The notes below the pieces were generated by a model. That model ran no database searches, was not told where the DNA came from, and saw only the letters and a list, made by a program, of their open reading frames with translations. The translations under genes were made by a program, and so were the position numbers. From contig JANWWJ010000036.1 in assembly GCA_025056305.1 (NCBI GenBank), positions 1 to 64,000 on the forward strand: a stretch of 64,000 nucleotides of DNA, read 5' to 3'. This stretch comes from Chitinophagales bacterium (GTDB lineage: Bacteria > Bacteroidota > Bacteroidia > Chitinophagales > UBA10324). This document shows positions 43,870 through 52,964 of the stretch, one piece after another. Position 1 is the stretch's first letter. Every line of letters starts with the position of its first letter.

Positions 43870-45366
43870 TCAAGCTGTTTCGTTGTTTTTCCGTGCCACA
43901 CTATGTTTGCGGCTATACACGAAGTAAATCAGCAGGCCTGCTGCCGTCCACAACAAGAACCCATTCCACGTACGCTGATCAAGCCCGAGCATCATGGCGC
44001 CACAGACCAGCACGCCCATCAAGGGAACAAAGGGTACCCATGGAGTTCGGAAGGCACGCGGTAAGTTCGGTTGGGTAATCCGCAAGACCCATACACCGGC
44101 ACTCACCATCACAAAAGCAGCTAAGGTGCCAATGCTGGTCAGATCCCCTGCCAGCGAACCCGGCATAAAGCCCGCAAACAGTGCAGTAAAAATGAAAAAG
44201 ATGATGTTTGACTTGTAAGGCGTACGATAGCGTGGGTGGATATGGGAAAAAATCGGAGGCACCAGCCCGTCGCGCGACATGGAGAAAAACACCCGCGACT
44301 GTCCTAATAGCATGACCAGAATGACGGAAGAAAAACCCGCCAAAATGGCTACCGAAATGAAATCGGCCAGCCAGCTAAATCCGGTCATGTACTTTTGGAT
44401 GGCATAAGCTACCGAAGCTTCTTTTCCTGTGGTGCGAAAATCTTCTAACGTAGCAATGCCGGTCAACACATATGAAAACAAAACATATAAAACCGTGCAG
44501 ATGGCCAAAGAAACCAGGATGCCTATGGGCATGTCGCGTCGAGGATTACGGGCTTCCTGTGCGGCGGTAGATACAGCATCAAAGCCGATGAAGGCAAAAA
44601 ACACCGTGCCGGCCCCGGCCAAAATACCCAAAAGGCCTCCAAAGGTATGCGTATATCCGTCCAGGTCAGTATAGGTGCCGGCAGGCGGTACAAAAGGCGT
44701 GTGGTTTTCGGGGCGCATAAACTTCCAGCCGAGCAAAATGAAGGCCACCACAATGCTCACCTTGATGATGACAATCAGACTGTTGACAAAAGCCGATTGG
44801 CGCGTGCCTCTGATCAGCAAAACAGTGAGTAATAACAAAATGCCGATTGCCGGCAGATTAACAATGCCGGTAGCTACGACATTGCCGGAGGCATCATACA
44901 ACCGCTCGAAGGGGGAATGACACCAGGCATAGGGGACCTGAACCCCGAAAAAACTTTGAAGCGTCTTGTTCAGATATTCGCTCCAAGCAATAGACACCGT
45001 TGCTGCACCCAGGCCATATTCCAACACCAACTCCCAGCCGATGATCCAGGCAATAAACTCACCCAGGGTTGCGTAGGAATAGGTATATGCGCTTCCGGCC
45101 ACCGGAATAGACGATGCAAATTCAGCATAGCATAATCCGGCAAAGGCGCATCCTATTCCGGCAAGGATATAGGAGTAAACCACAGCAGGGCCTGCATGTT
45201 CGGCGGCTGCGGCTGCCGTGCGCACAAACAAGCCGGCACCAATAATGGCACCAATGCCCAACATGACCAGGTCAACAGGTCCAAGAGAACGCTTAAATTG
45301 ATTTCCACCTTCGGTCTGCTCCAAAAGTTTGTCTATGGGCTTGCGGATGAACAATGACTTAAGCAT
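43870..45366 (-). CDS. Amino-acid permease of the APC superfamily (CAT-like)
   Basis: This 498-residue membrane protein has about 12 or more helices. The N-terminal motif LGPVDLVMLGIGAIIGAGLF is the substrate-binding helix of the APC family. AGIGCAFAGLCYAEFASSIP, AGSAYTYSYATLGEFIAWII and FFAFIGFDAVSTAAQEARNP are typical of cationic amino-acid transporters. The substrate cannot be told from sequence; basic amino acids or general uptake are possible. It is a single gene between the Ton operon and a T9SS cargo gene. Confidence 0.9.
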   Translation of the reverse strand: MLKSLFIRKPIDKLLEQTEGGNQFKRSLGPVDLVMLGIGAIIGAGLFVRTAAAAAEHAGPAVVYSYILAGIGCAFAGLCYAEFASSIPVAGSAYTYSYATLGEFIAWIIGWELVLEYGLGAATVSIAWSEYLNKTLQSFFGVQVPYAWCHSPFERLYDASGNVVATGIVNLPAIGILLLLTVLLIRGTRQSAFVNSLIVIIKVSIVVAFILLGWKFMRPENHTPFVPPAGTYTDLDGYTHTFGGLLGILAGAGTVFFAFIGFDAVSTAAQEARNPRRDMPIGILVSLAICTVLYVLFSYVLTGIATLEDFRTTGKEASVAYAIQKYMTGFSWLADFISVAILAGFSSVILVMLLGQSRVFFSMSRDGLVPPIFSHIHPRYRTPYKSNIIFFIFTALFAGFMPGSLAGDLTSIGTLAAFVMVSAGVWVLRITQPNLPRAFRTPWVPFVPLMGVLVCGAMMLGLDQRTWNGFLLWTAAGLLIYFVYSRKHSVARKNNETA

Positions 45367-45438
45367 AGAGATCCTTTTAGCACGCGCTCAAAATAGAAAT
45401 CTTGGCCGTTATGTAAATGAGAAATCCGTCGACAACAA

Positions 45439-47418
45439 TTAACGCACCAATATAGGCGCAGAGAACGAATGTCCGGGCCATAGCCCAGTGGCTCTTACAT
45501 AATAGACCCCAGGTGCGAAGCCGGTCAGGTCGTAACTCAATAAATGTTTGCCGGCATCTAAAAGAACTTCATGTTGGAACAACTGTTGACCTAAGCTGTT
45601 GCACAATTCCATTTGTACCAACGTTGGTTGCGCGCAGGGTATCTCCACGGAAAATGGGCCGAGAGTGGGGTTCGGGCTAACCTTCAATTGGCTTTTACTG
45701 TAACGCTCCAGGTGCACCACGTGGCTGTATTGTTGGCTGCCATCGGCATCTCGAATGTTCAAGCGATAATAAGCATGTCCGGCAGGTGGATCCGTGTCTG
45801 TGTAAGTGTACGACTTCATCGACGTGCTTGTACCTGCCGCAGCAACTAAATCGATAGCTTCAAACGAGTGGCCATCCGTAGAGCGTTCTACGACAAATTC
45901 AGCAACGTGGTATTCACTCAGGGTGACCCAATAAAGCTGATTAGCCCATGGCAAAACTTCGCCTCTGAAACTGATCAATTCCACCGGCAACACGCATGGA
46001 TTTATGGTTGCGCCGTTGCTGAGTTGAAATTGAAATACGTAATTCATGTTGCCCGACCATACATCGATAAGCAAGACGTAGTATTGACCGGCTTTTACAT
46101 TGACCGTATCTACAAAAGCATTACCCGTCGGGGGTTCTGATACATCGGTTTCTGCTGCTTGCAACCCTGTGGAGTAAGGCGGCTGCCCGTAACTGTTTGT
46201 AGCGTATTGGGTAGCGATGGAACAGCGAATGGGTGGCGACGACATCGGGCAATGCAATCCGCTGAGCGGCCCCCAAAGGGCGAAATCAATATCCTGAGGT
46301 GAGCCATTGGAACTATGAATGTTAAAGCCCAGTGTCCCGTTCGACCCCATTTGCCAAAACAGCCAGTTGGTGGAATGTTCTCCGAAAATCATACAACCGA
46401 ACGTAGCCGGAGAGTATTCCTGAATTCCAAAGTCGCCCGCCTTACAACTGCCGGTGTATGGTGTGGTGGTGCAAAGCTGGATAGCTCCCGCACAATCGGT
46501 AGGTGAACGGGCAATGACGCAAATGTTGAAGTTGTAGGTAGCGGTACCCCCACCGCCATTGAAATCAAAAACACGGATGTAATAAGTCTGCCCTACGGTG
46601 AGGCCCGTTGCCACCAACGTTTCCACTCCCCCACCACCGGTGTTGTTCACGCATTGCAACAGGTTCAGAGCTGAACAATTTCCACTGAACAGTTGCACCA
46701 CAGCATCCATAGGAAAAACCGACTGCACACGGATGGTATCAATCGTAGCAGCGGCAGTGAAACGGTACCACACATCATCATTGCCGTTGGGAATGCCGCT
46801 ACATGCCGGCACTGTTGCCGTTGGATTTGTTGGATGGTTGATAAAGCCAGGAGTATACTGACATGTTGCTCCGGAAACCAAAGGAGTGGCATTAAGACAA
46901 TCGTCGTTTAACGGAGCGGAAACACAGGGGGTGCACCGCAACAGCATCTGCCAACCCCGGGCATTGCTGCTCTGATCGGCCTTGAAGCGAAACGTCAGTG
47001 AAGGACCCAGGGTGGTAAAGTTCGTTGTGTTAGCGCCTGCACTCATTTTCCGGATTAAAGGCGCCGACGTGCTTGCTCCATCATAAATGTACAGGGTATC
47101 GCCGCTGCATATCGTCGTATTCAGAAATGGCAATATCAATGAATCTCTGATGCAACTTCCATTGCTGGTGTTAAAGGTTACGGTGACGTCGGTTACATCC
47201 TGATAGTTACGCGAGCTGACGGCCCCACAACCCAATCCCCCGGGCCCAGTAGTGTCCACCTGGTTGTCGTAGAAATAAACTACCGAGGGGCAGTTGATGG
47301 TGACTGTGGCCGGCTTAAGCCAAAAGGTGGATTGAGCCCAACTACAGCTCATTGTCGATACACACCACAAGCCCCTCCACATCCACAGAAACGGTACTTT
47401 GATGCCACAGCACCTCAT
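45439..47418 (-). CDS. Secreted CUB-domain protein with T9SS type A sorting domain
   Basis: This 659-residue protein carries an N-terminal signal (WRGLWCVSTMSCSWAQ). A CUB-like domain follows at about 40-165, with CSGDTLYIYDGASTSAPLIR and LTFRFKADQSSNARGWQMLL. Next is a repeat region with Asp, Asn and Gly (VWYRFTAAATIDTIRVQSVF, GQTYYIRVFDFNGG) like pre-peptidase C-terminal domains. A fibronectin-like block VELISFRGEVLPWANQLYWV precedes the last 80 residues, a T9SS sorting domain (LKVSPNPTLGPFSVEIP, then APGVYYVRATG). It is probably a cell-surface adhesin or glycan-binding protein; no enzyme motif is seen. The Cys-rich composition suggests disulfides. Confidence 0.85.
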   Translation of the reverse strand: MRCCGIKVPFLWMWRGLWCVSTMSCSWAQSTFWLKPATVTINCPSVVYFYDNQVDTTGPGGLGCGAVSSRNYQDVTDVTVTFNTSNGSCIRDSLILPFLNTTICSGDTLYIYDGASTSAPLIRKMSAGANTTNFTTLGPSLTFRFKADQSSNARGWQMLLRCTPCVSAPLNDDCLNATPLVSGATCQYTPGFINHPTNPTATVPACSGIPNGNDDVWYRFTAAATIDTIRVQSVFPMDAVVQLFSGNCSALNLLQCVNNTGGGGVETLVATGLTVGQTYYIRVFDFNGGGGTATYNFNICVIARSPTDCAGAIQLCTTTPYTGSCKAGDFGIQEYSPATFGCMIFGEHSTNWLFWQMGSNGTLGFNIHSSNGSPQDIDFALWGPLSGLHCPMSSPPIRCSIATQYATNSYGQPPYSTGLQAAETDVSEPPTGNAFVDTVNVKAGQYYVLLIDVWSGNMNYVFQFQLSNGATINPCVLPVELISFRGEVLPWANQLYWVTLSEYHVAEFVVERSTDGHSFEAIDLVAAAGTSTSMKSYTYTDTDPPAGHAYYRLNIRDADGSQQYSHVVHLERYSKSQLKVSPNPTLGPFSVEIPCAQPTLVQMELCNSLGQQLFQHEVLLDAGKHLLSYDLTGFAPGVYYVRATGLWPGHSFSAPILVR

Positions 47419-47506
47419 GAAAAAATCGGTATCCTAATTTAAGAAAAGAACAATCCTTAAAAAAGCGGATTTAAGTATGGTATGGCTGAAGTTTATCACA
47501 TGGCCA

Positions 47507-48877
47507 TCAGCGCAGCACATCCGTCAACAAACTTGGAACGACGCCCAAAAACACGGTCAGGAACATCAGTGCAACAACCATGACTTTTCTGGCCACAGAA
47601 ACCCGGGCCCCCGCCCAGGAACCCCCATCAGAAAAAACCGCCAGTACCGGCCTTAAATAGTAATAGACACTGGCAATCGAGCCAACTACGGACAAGACGA
47701 CCAACAACACCTGTCCTTCAGAAAGAGCAGTAGAAAAAATATAAAATTTTCCCATGAATCCGGCTGTCACCGGTATGCCGGCCAGCGACAACATAGCTAT
47801 AGTCCATGCCCCAGCCATGAGCGGATGATGTTTGGCCATGCCGTTGAAGTGCTCGACACGGTCACCGCCGGCGTGTTGTTCAACCAGGTCCAGAAGAACA
47901 AAAGCCATGAATGCCGCTAATAGGTAAGCAACAGAGTAAAACAATACAGCATCAGCCGTCATCTCATTTACAACAACCAGTGCCAAGAGTAAATAGCCGG
48001 CATGGGCAATGCTGGAAAAGGCTAACATGCGCTTTTGGCTTTTTTGCCATAAAGCCATGAGGTTGCCTGCAACTACCGTCAATGCAACTACCGGAGCCAG
48101 CATCCATTCCAGTTGTTCGCTCAACGGAAACAGGCCCTTCTCGATGAGCCGCAACAGCGCAGCAAAGGCAGCAATTTTGCCGGCCGTGGCCAAAAAACCC
48201 GTAACTATCGTGGGTGCCCCTTGGTAGACATCGGGCGTCCAAAACTGAAAAGGCATTACACTGACCTTGAAGAACATGCCGCTTAACATCAGCACCGTGC
48301 CGGTCAAAACCAAAGCTGACGGCTGCTGCATCGTAAGTTTTGGGGCTATGGCGGCAAGTTCGAATGAGCCGCTCGCCCCATAGAGAAAAGCCATGCCCAA
48401 TAACAGCACGGCTGTGGAGAATGCGCCCATTAAAAAATATTTGAGCGCGGCTTCATTACTCAACGTGTCTTTTTTGCGTAAGCCCGTAAGCACATAACTG
48501 GATAGGGCCATAATCTCGATGCCAAGAAAGAGCAAGAGCAGGTTGGTGTAAGAAGTCATAACCACCGCTCCGATGAGTGCAAAGAGAAGTACAGCTTGTA
48601 CCTCAGCCTTGAAAGGCTGCGCGGCCGTTAGTTCCTGTACTGCAAGGGCAGTTACAGAACAAGCAAGCAATACGACCAGGGAAAACGCCAGGGCTGCGTT
48701 ATCGAGTACGAGCATGCCGTTGAGCACATGTTCATTGCTGTTCCATCCATAAAGCAGCAGAACAGCCGTAGCAACAAAGCCCAGCCCTGACAGCAGAGGC
48801 ACGAGGGTGGCCCACCGAAAGCCACTACCTACCATGGCTAGGACTCCAAACAACGTCAAACACAACAACACACTCAT
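47507..48877 (-). CDS. nuoN: NADH-quinone oxidoreductase subunit N
   Basis: This 456-residue proton-pumping antiporter-like subunit has about 14 helices. The conserved block LLLLFLGIEIMALSSYVLTG carries the Glu of the proton half-channel. AALKYFLMGAFSTAVLLLGM and KVSVMPFQFWTPDVYQGAPT are family motifs, and the last has the conserved broken-helix Lys. The ATG at 48877 overlaps the nuoM stop as ATGA, so the frame opening at 48991 is not the start. It is the last gene of a three-gene nuoLMN operon. Confidence 0.95.
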   Translation of the reverse strand: MSVLLCLTLFGVLAMVGSGFRWATLVPLLSGLGFVATAVLLLYGWNSNEHVLNGMLVLDNAALAFSLVVLLACSVTALAVQELTAAQPFKAEVQAVLLFALIGAVVMTSYTNLLLLFLGIEIMALSSYVLTGLRKKDTLSNEAALKYFLMGAFSTAVLLLGMAFLYGASGSFELAAIAPKLTMQQPSALVLTGTVLMLSGMFFKVSVMPFQFWTPDVYQGAPTIVTGFLATAGKIAAFAALLRLIEKGLFPLSEQLEWMLAPVVALTVVAGNLMALWQKSQKRMLAFSSIAHAGYLLLALVVVNEMTADAVLFYSVAYLLAAFMAFVLLDLVEQHAGGDRVEHFNGMAKHHPLMAGAWTIAMLSLAGIPVTAGFMGKFYIFSTALSEGQVLLVVLSVVGSIASVYYYLRPVLAVFSDGGSWAGARVSVARKVMVVALMFLTVFLGVVPSLLTDVLR

Positions 48878-50331
48878 GGTTTCACCGCTGTAGGATGATG
48901 CATGATGCTTAACAATTGGGAAGTGACTTGCTCTGTCATTTGGAGCCACGGCAGAGGATATATGCCGATGACCAGGATCAATACCAAACACACTGACAAG
49001 GCGACGGCCTCAGCAGGCCGCACATCGGTTTTGGGCTCCTGATGGGCTGCGCCGAAAAACACCAAACGGTACCAGCGGAGCATGTAGGCCACACTGAGCA
49101 CAACTGCCAGGCCGGCAAACACTGCTGCAGTGGTATGGTATTGAAACAGGCCGTTGAGCAACAACACTTCGCCTACAAAACCGTTGGTCAGCGGTAATCC
49201 GACGCTCGCCAACAATACGAGAGCAAACATCCAGCTGAAGTGGCGCATGTGGGCCGCCACACCGCCAAGCTGATTCAGCTGACGCGTGCCGTAGCGCCGC
49301 TCCAAAAGATCTACGGAAAAAAACAAGGCAAAGACGATGATGCCATGGTTAAACATCTGAAGGGCCGCACCCTGCCAGCCAGAAGAATTTGCGGTAAGGA
49401 CACCTGCAGCAATCAAACCTACGTGAGCCAGAGAAGAATATGCAACCAGTCGCTTCAAGTCGGTTTGCCTCAGGGCCACCAGAGAGCCATACAACGTACC
49501 CGCAATGCACAAAACCATGGCCAGCCAACCCCAGTGTTCCAGCGCTGACGGAATTACGGGCACGGCCAAGCGCATCAAACCATATATGCCCATTTTTAAC
49601 ATGATTCCTGCCAGCAGAATACTACCGCCTAACGGTGCTGCTGTGTAGGTATCGGGCTGCCATGTGTGAAAGGGGAAAATCGGAATTTTTACTGCAAACG
49701 CGAAGAACAATGCAGCGAAAAGCAATGCCTGCTGTTCTGCCGTCAACGGAAGGGCATACAAGGTATCAAAAGCAAAACTGTGGGGCTGAGGCGTCTGCAA
49801 GTACAGGTAAAGGATGGCGACGAATAAAAACAAACTCCCTGCCAGCGTATAGATAAAAAATTTCATGGTGATGCGGCGGCTTGGATCAGTACCCCAGAAC
49901 GCCACCAAAAAAAAGATGGGAATAAGAGCCAATTCATAAAATATATAAAAAATTAATGCATCTCGGGCCAAAAACACACCGAACAAAGGGGCCTGGGTAA
50001 ACAACAACAGCGCATCATAGAGCCTGGGCTTTCTTACCGATGAAGCCGGCACCGCCCACAACGACAGAGGGTACAGCAAAGCCGTCAGCAGCACCAGCAA
50101 GTAACTGAGGCCATCGTTGTCCAGGCGAATGCGCACACCAAGCGCGTCCATCCACGCCAACTCAGCCCGCCAGGTCAGGCCCAACACTTCGGCAAGCCCG
50201 GGTGCGCCCGCAACGACCAATGCCAAAGCCATCCATGCCGACACCCAGCTTACGCGCCGGCAATACCCCTGCGGTACGACCAGTACCATCAGGGCAGCTA
50301 TCAGTGGAAGTAGGATGATAAATGACAACAT
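48874..50331 (-). CDS. nuoM: NADH-quinone oxidoreductase subunit M
   Basis: This 485-residue antiporter-like subunit has the family blocks LIFYIFYELALIPIFFLVAF, FFAFAVKIPIFPFHTWQPDT and KRLVAYSSLAHVGLIAAGVL. The Glu of TM5 and the Lys of TM7 are present. ATFWGTDPSRRITMKFFIY-type sequence follows the first block. The start is 14 bases after the nuoL stop, and the end overlaps nuoN by 4 bases. Confidence 0.96.
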   Translation of the reverse strand: MLSFIILLPLIAALMVLVVPQGYCRRVSWVSAWMALALVVAGAPGLAEVLGLTWRAELAWMDALGVRIRLDNDGLSYLLVLLTALLYPLSLWAVPASSVRKPRLYDALLLFTQAPLFGVFLARDALIFYIFYELALIPIFFLVAFWGTDPSRRITMKFFIYTLAGSLFLFVAILYLYLQTPQPHSFAFDTLYALPLTAEQQALLFAALFFAFAVKIPIFPFHTWQPDTYTAAPLGGSILLAGIMLKMGIYGLMRLAVPVIPSALEHWGWLAMVLCIAGTLYGSLVALRQTDLKRLVAYSSLAHVGLIAAGVLTANSSGWQGAALQMFNHGIIVFALFFSVDLLERRYGTRQLNQLGGVAAHMRHFSWMFALVLLASVGLPLTNGFVGEVLLLNGLFQYHTTAAVFAGLAVVLSVAYMLRWYRLVFFGAAHQEPKTDVRPAEAVALSVCLVLILVIGIYPLPWLQMTEQVTSQLLSIMHHPTAVKP

Positions 50332-50345
50332 GCCGCCCGCCCTAA

Positions 50346-52247
50346 TCAGGATTTAAACAAGGCATACCACAACAAGGCAATCAGACTGCCCATCATCCAC
50401 AACAGGTATGCAGCAACACTTCCTGTCTGCAACCCCGTCAACATTTGACCCAAGCGCTGAGCAAAGCGGCCTGTCCCTTCCACAACTGCATCCAGCGTTC
50501 GGGGTTCGAAGCGACGCTGGAAATAGTCGCCCAGCCATTCGGCCGGACGCACGATGAGACTGTTGTAAAGCTCATCTACATAAAATTTATAATACGACCA
50601 ACGGTACCACCGTGGCATTGCAGGTATGGCAACGGATCGTTCTACCGGACGCAAATGATATCGGCGATAGGTGAGGTAGGCTGCCAACACCACCAACGCT
50701 ACCGATAAACACATGATAAAAATCTCAAATGCATGAGCATGCTCGTGCGGCACCAATCGGGGGTTGACAACAAAAATCGGATGCAGATACCCCGACAAGG
50801 CATGCACGTTCCCGAACAAGGCAGGCAACCCTAAAAAACCACCTATGGCAGAAAGGGCAGCCAGCACCAATAAGGGCCATCGCATTATCGCCGAGGCTTC
50901 ATGAATTTTTTCGCGCTGGTGAGGCGCAGTGCGGCAGGAGCCATAAAAAACCAAAAACAATAGCCGAAACATGTACACCGACGTAAGCAGAGCCGTCACT
51001 GCCAGCAACAGAAACGCCACCACACTACGGTCGGAAACGGCAAGCAGAATTTCATCTTTAGAAAAAAAACCGGCCAACGGAGGCGCTCCACTGATGGCCA
51101 ATGTGCCCACGACCATGGTGCCAAAAGTCACAGGCAACAGCGCGCGCAATCCCCCCATATTTCTCATATTCTGCTCGTGATGCAAGGCATGGATTACGCT
51201 GCCGGCGCCCAGAAAGAGCAAAGCCTTGAAGAAAGCATGGGTGACGAGGTGAAACATGCTGGTCACAAAAGCAAGGCTGCCTGCAGCGGCGAACATATAT
51301 CCCAACTGGCTGACCGTACTGTAAGCCAAAACCTTTTTAATATCATCTTGCGTTAAGGCAATCAGGGCAGCCCACAGGGCCGTGGCCGTTCCTATCCATA
51401 AGATCACTGTCAACGTCGTGGGTGCCAATGCATAGAGCACGTGCGCGCGCACGACCAGATAAACCCCTGCAGTTACCATCGTCGCGGCATGAATCAACGC
51501 ACTGACTGGCGTAGGGCCCGCCATGGCATCAGGGAGCCAGGTATATAGCGGTATCTGCGCGCTCTTGCCTATGGCGCCGACGAACAGCAACATCGTTATG
51601 GCTACAAGCGTGGGATCGTCAGCAACGAAAGCACTGGCCTTCTGAAATACCACGTCATATTGCGTACTGCCAAACGTGCGAAACATCAAAAACAGAGCCA
51701 GCAAAAAGCCCAGGTCACCAATGCGATTCATGATAAAAGCCTTATTGGCTGCCGCCGTGTATTCATGGTTCTTCCACCAAAAACCAATCAGCAGATACGA
51801 ACATAAACCTACCCCTTCCCACCCGATGAACATCACCAAAAAGCTGTCGGCCAGCACCAACAAAAGCATGAAAAAGACAAAAAGGTTCAAAAAGGCAAAA
51901 AACTTCCCAAAACCGACATCATCCCACATGTAGCCAACGCTGTACACGTGAATCAGGAATCCCACCCCCGTAATGACCAATAACATAACGAGCGTCAGCC
52001 GGTCGGTTAACAAACCAAATGCTACGTGAAGAGTTCCGGCCTTAATCCAATCAAAGAGCTGAAGCCGCAAGGGCTCATCCGTAGTCAGCGAATGCGCAAA
52101 CAAGACTAAAGTCAATGCTAAGGCACCCCCCACAGTACTGCAGCCGATCCATGCCACGACCTTACGCCTGAGAAAACCATAACCCAAGCCATTGATCAGA
52201 AATCCCAACAACGGCAAAAACAACAAAAGCAAAGGGGCTTGCTGCAT
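50346..52247 (-). CDS. nuoL: NADH-quinone oxidoreductase subunit L
   Basis: This 633-residue subunit is the outermost proton-pump module of complex I, about 16 helices including the long lateral helix at the C-terminus. GWEGVGLCSYLLIGFWWKNH, KSAQIPLYTWLPDAMAGPTP, PVSALIHAATMVTAGVYLVV and KKVLAYSTVSQLGYMFAAAG are hallmark blocks. It begins an isolated nuoLMN operon; the other complex I genes are not in the window. A perfect -7 element lies 10 bases upstream, so the 5' leader is very short. Confidence 0.96.
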   Translation of the reverse strand: MQQAPLLLLFLPLLGFLINGLGYGFLRRKVVAWIGCSTVGGALALTLVLFAHSLTTDEPLRLQLFDWIKAGTLHVAFGLLTDRLTLVMLLVITGVGFLIHVYSVGYMWDDVGFGKFFAFLNLFVFFMLLLVLADSFLVMFIGWEGVGLCSYLLIGFWWKNHEYTAAANKAFIMNRIGDLGFLLALFLMFRTFGSTQYDVVFQKASAFVADDPTLVAITMLLFVGAIGKSAQIPLYTWLPDAMAGPTPVSALIHAATMVTAGVYLVVRAHVLYALAPTTLTVILWIGTATALWAALIALTQDDIKKVLAYSTVSQLGYMFAAAGSLAFVTSMFHLVTHAFFKALLFLGAGSVIHALHHEQNMRNMGGLRALLPVTFGTMVVGTLAISGAPPLAGFFSKDEILLAVSDRSVVAFLLLAVTALLTSVYMFRLLFLVFYGSCRTAPHQREKIHEASAIMRWPLLVLAALSAIGGFLGLPALFGNVHALSGYLHPIFVVNPRLVPHEHAHAFEIFIMCLSVALVVLAAYLTYRRYHLRPVERSVAIPAMPRWYRWSYYKFYVDELYNSLIVRPAEWLGDYFQRRFEPRTLDAVVEGTGRFAQRLGQMLTGLQTGSVAAYLLWMMGSLIALLWYALFKS

Positions 52248-52257
52248 ACGTGCGCCG

Positions 52258-52265
52258 CAAATATA
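52258..52265 (-). promoter_or_regulatory. -7 promoter element of nuoLMN
   Basis: The minus strand reads TATATTTG, a perfect TAnnTTTG match ending 10 bases before the nuoL ATG (52247). A start at the normal distance would leave only a few untranslated bases. No -33 element is obvious. Confidence 0.6.
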
Positions 52266-52432
52266 GCAGGCTAGTCCCGGAATAGCCTGCCTCCGTGCGA
52301 AGGTAGTTGGTGCAACAACCGGCGAAAGCTTGAATGCATCATTAAAAAATCAATTAACCGCTTTGTACAAAATACAGCTAATACCGGCACTTTACACTGA
52401 TTGAAAAATAAAGCATATGAGAAATAAGTAAA

Positions 52433-52906
52433 TTATTTTCCGAAGACATAGCGCGCGGAAAATCCCAGCGCAAATTCCAACCGTAATTCCGGCACCACGT
52501 TTAGCACCGGCTGCAAATCGAGCGCCAGCTGCAACGGCACGTCAAAACGATATTCCAGGCCGGCCATGCCCGAAGGCCCCAGATAAAGCGTGTTGGAATT
52601 ATTGGCGCCTTTGGGTTGTGAAACAAAGCCTAAAACAGCTCCGCCTCCGAAAAACCAACTCCATGGCTCTACAATGGGAAATACTCTTTGATAAATTCCG
52701 GAAAACAACAATCGATCGCGTTGAGCAGTGAACCCATAGCCGACGTCCAACTGAAAGCGGCTTTCAAGGTCCAATCCATGTTGATAAGAAATCAACGTGC
52801 CAGAGTAGCTGCCTGCCGTAAGGCGCAAACCCAGCGCATAAGGGTCAACCTGCGCATATGCCATGCCGGTTATAAACAGGAAGCACAAACAAACCAGACG
52901 CTTCAT
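52433..52906 (-). CDS. Small outer-membrane beta-barrel-like protein
   Basis: This 157-residue protein has a signal peptide (MKRLVCLCFLFITGMAYA, then QVDPYA) and an alternating hydrophobic pattern of short strands ending in Phe and aromatic residues: LGLRLTAGSYSGTLISYQHG, FQLDVGYGFTAQ, WSWFFGGGAVLGFV, LEYRFDVPLQLALDLQP and FALGFSARYVFGK. This suggests an eight-stranded barrel. I do not recognise a named family. It is a single gene between recJ and nuoL. Confidence 0.7.
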   Translation of the reverse strand: MKRLVCLCFLFITGMAYAQVDPYALGLRLTAGSYSGTLISYQHGLDLESRFQLDVGYGFTAQRDRLLFSGIYQRVFPIVEPWSWFFGGGAVLGFVSQPKGANNSNTLYLGPSGMAGLEYRFDVPLQLALDLQPVLNVVPELRLEFALGFSARYVFGK

Positions 52907-52964
52907 CTCACAAATTTTTTTTTGTTTAACGTTTCATGAACACCAATGCAGCCAGTCTGCTTTA

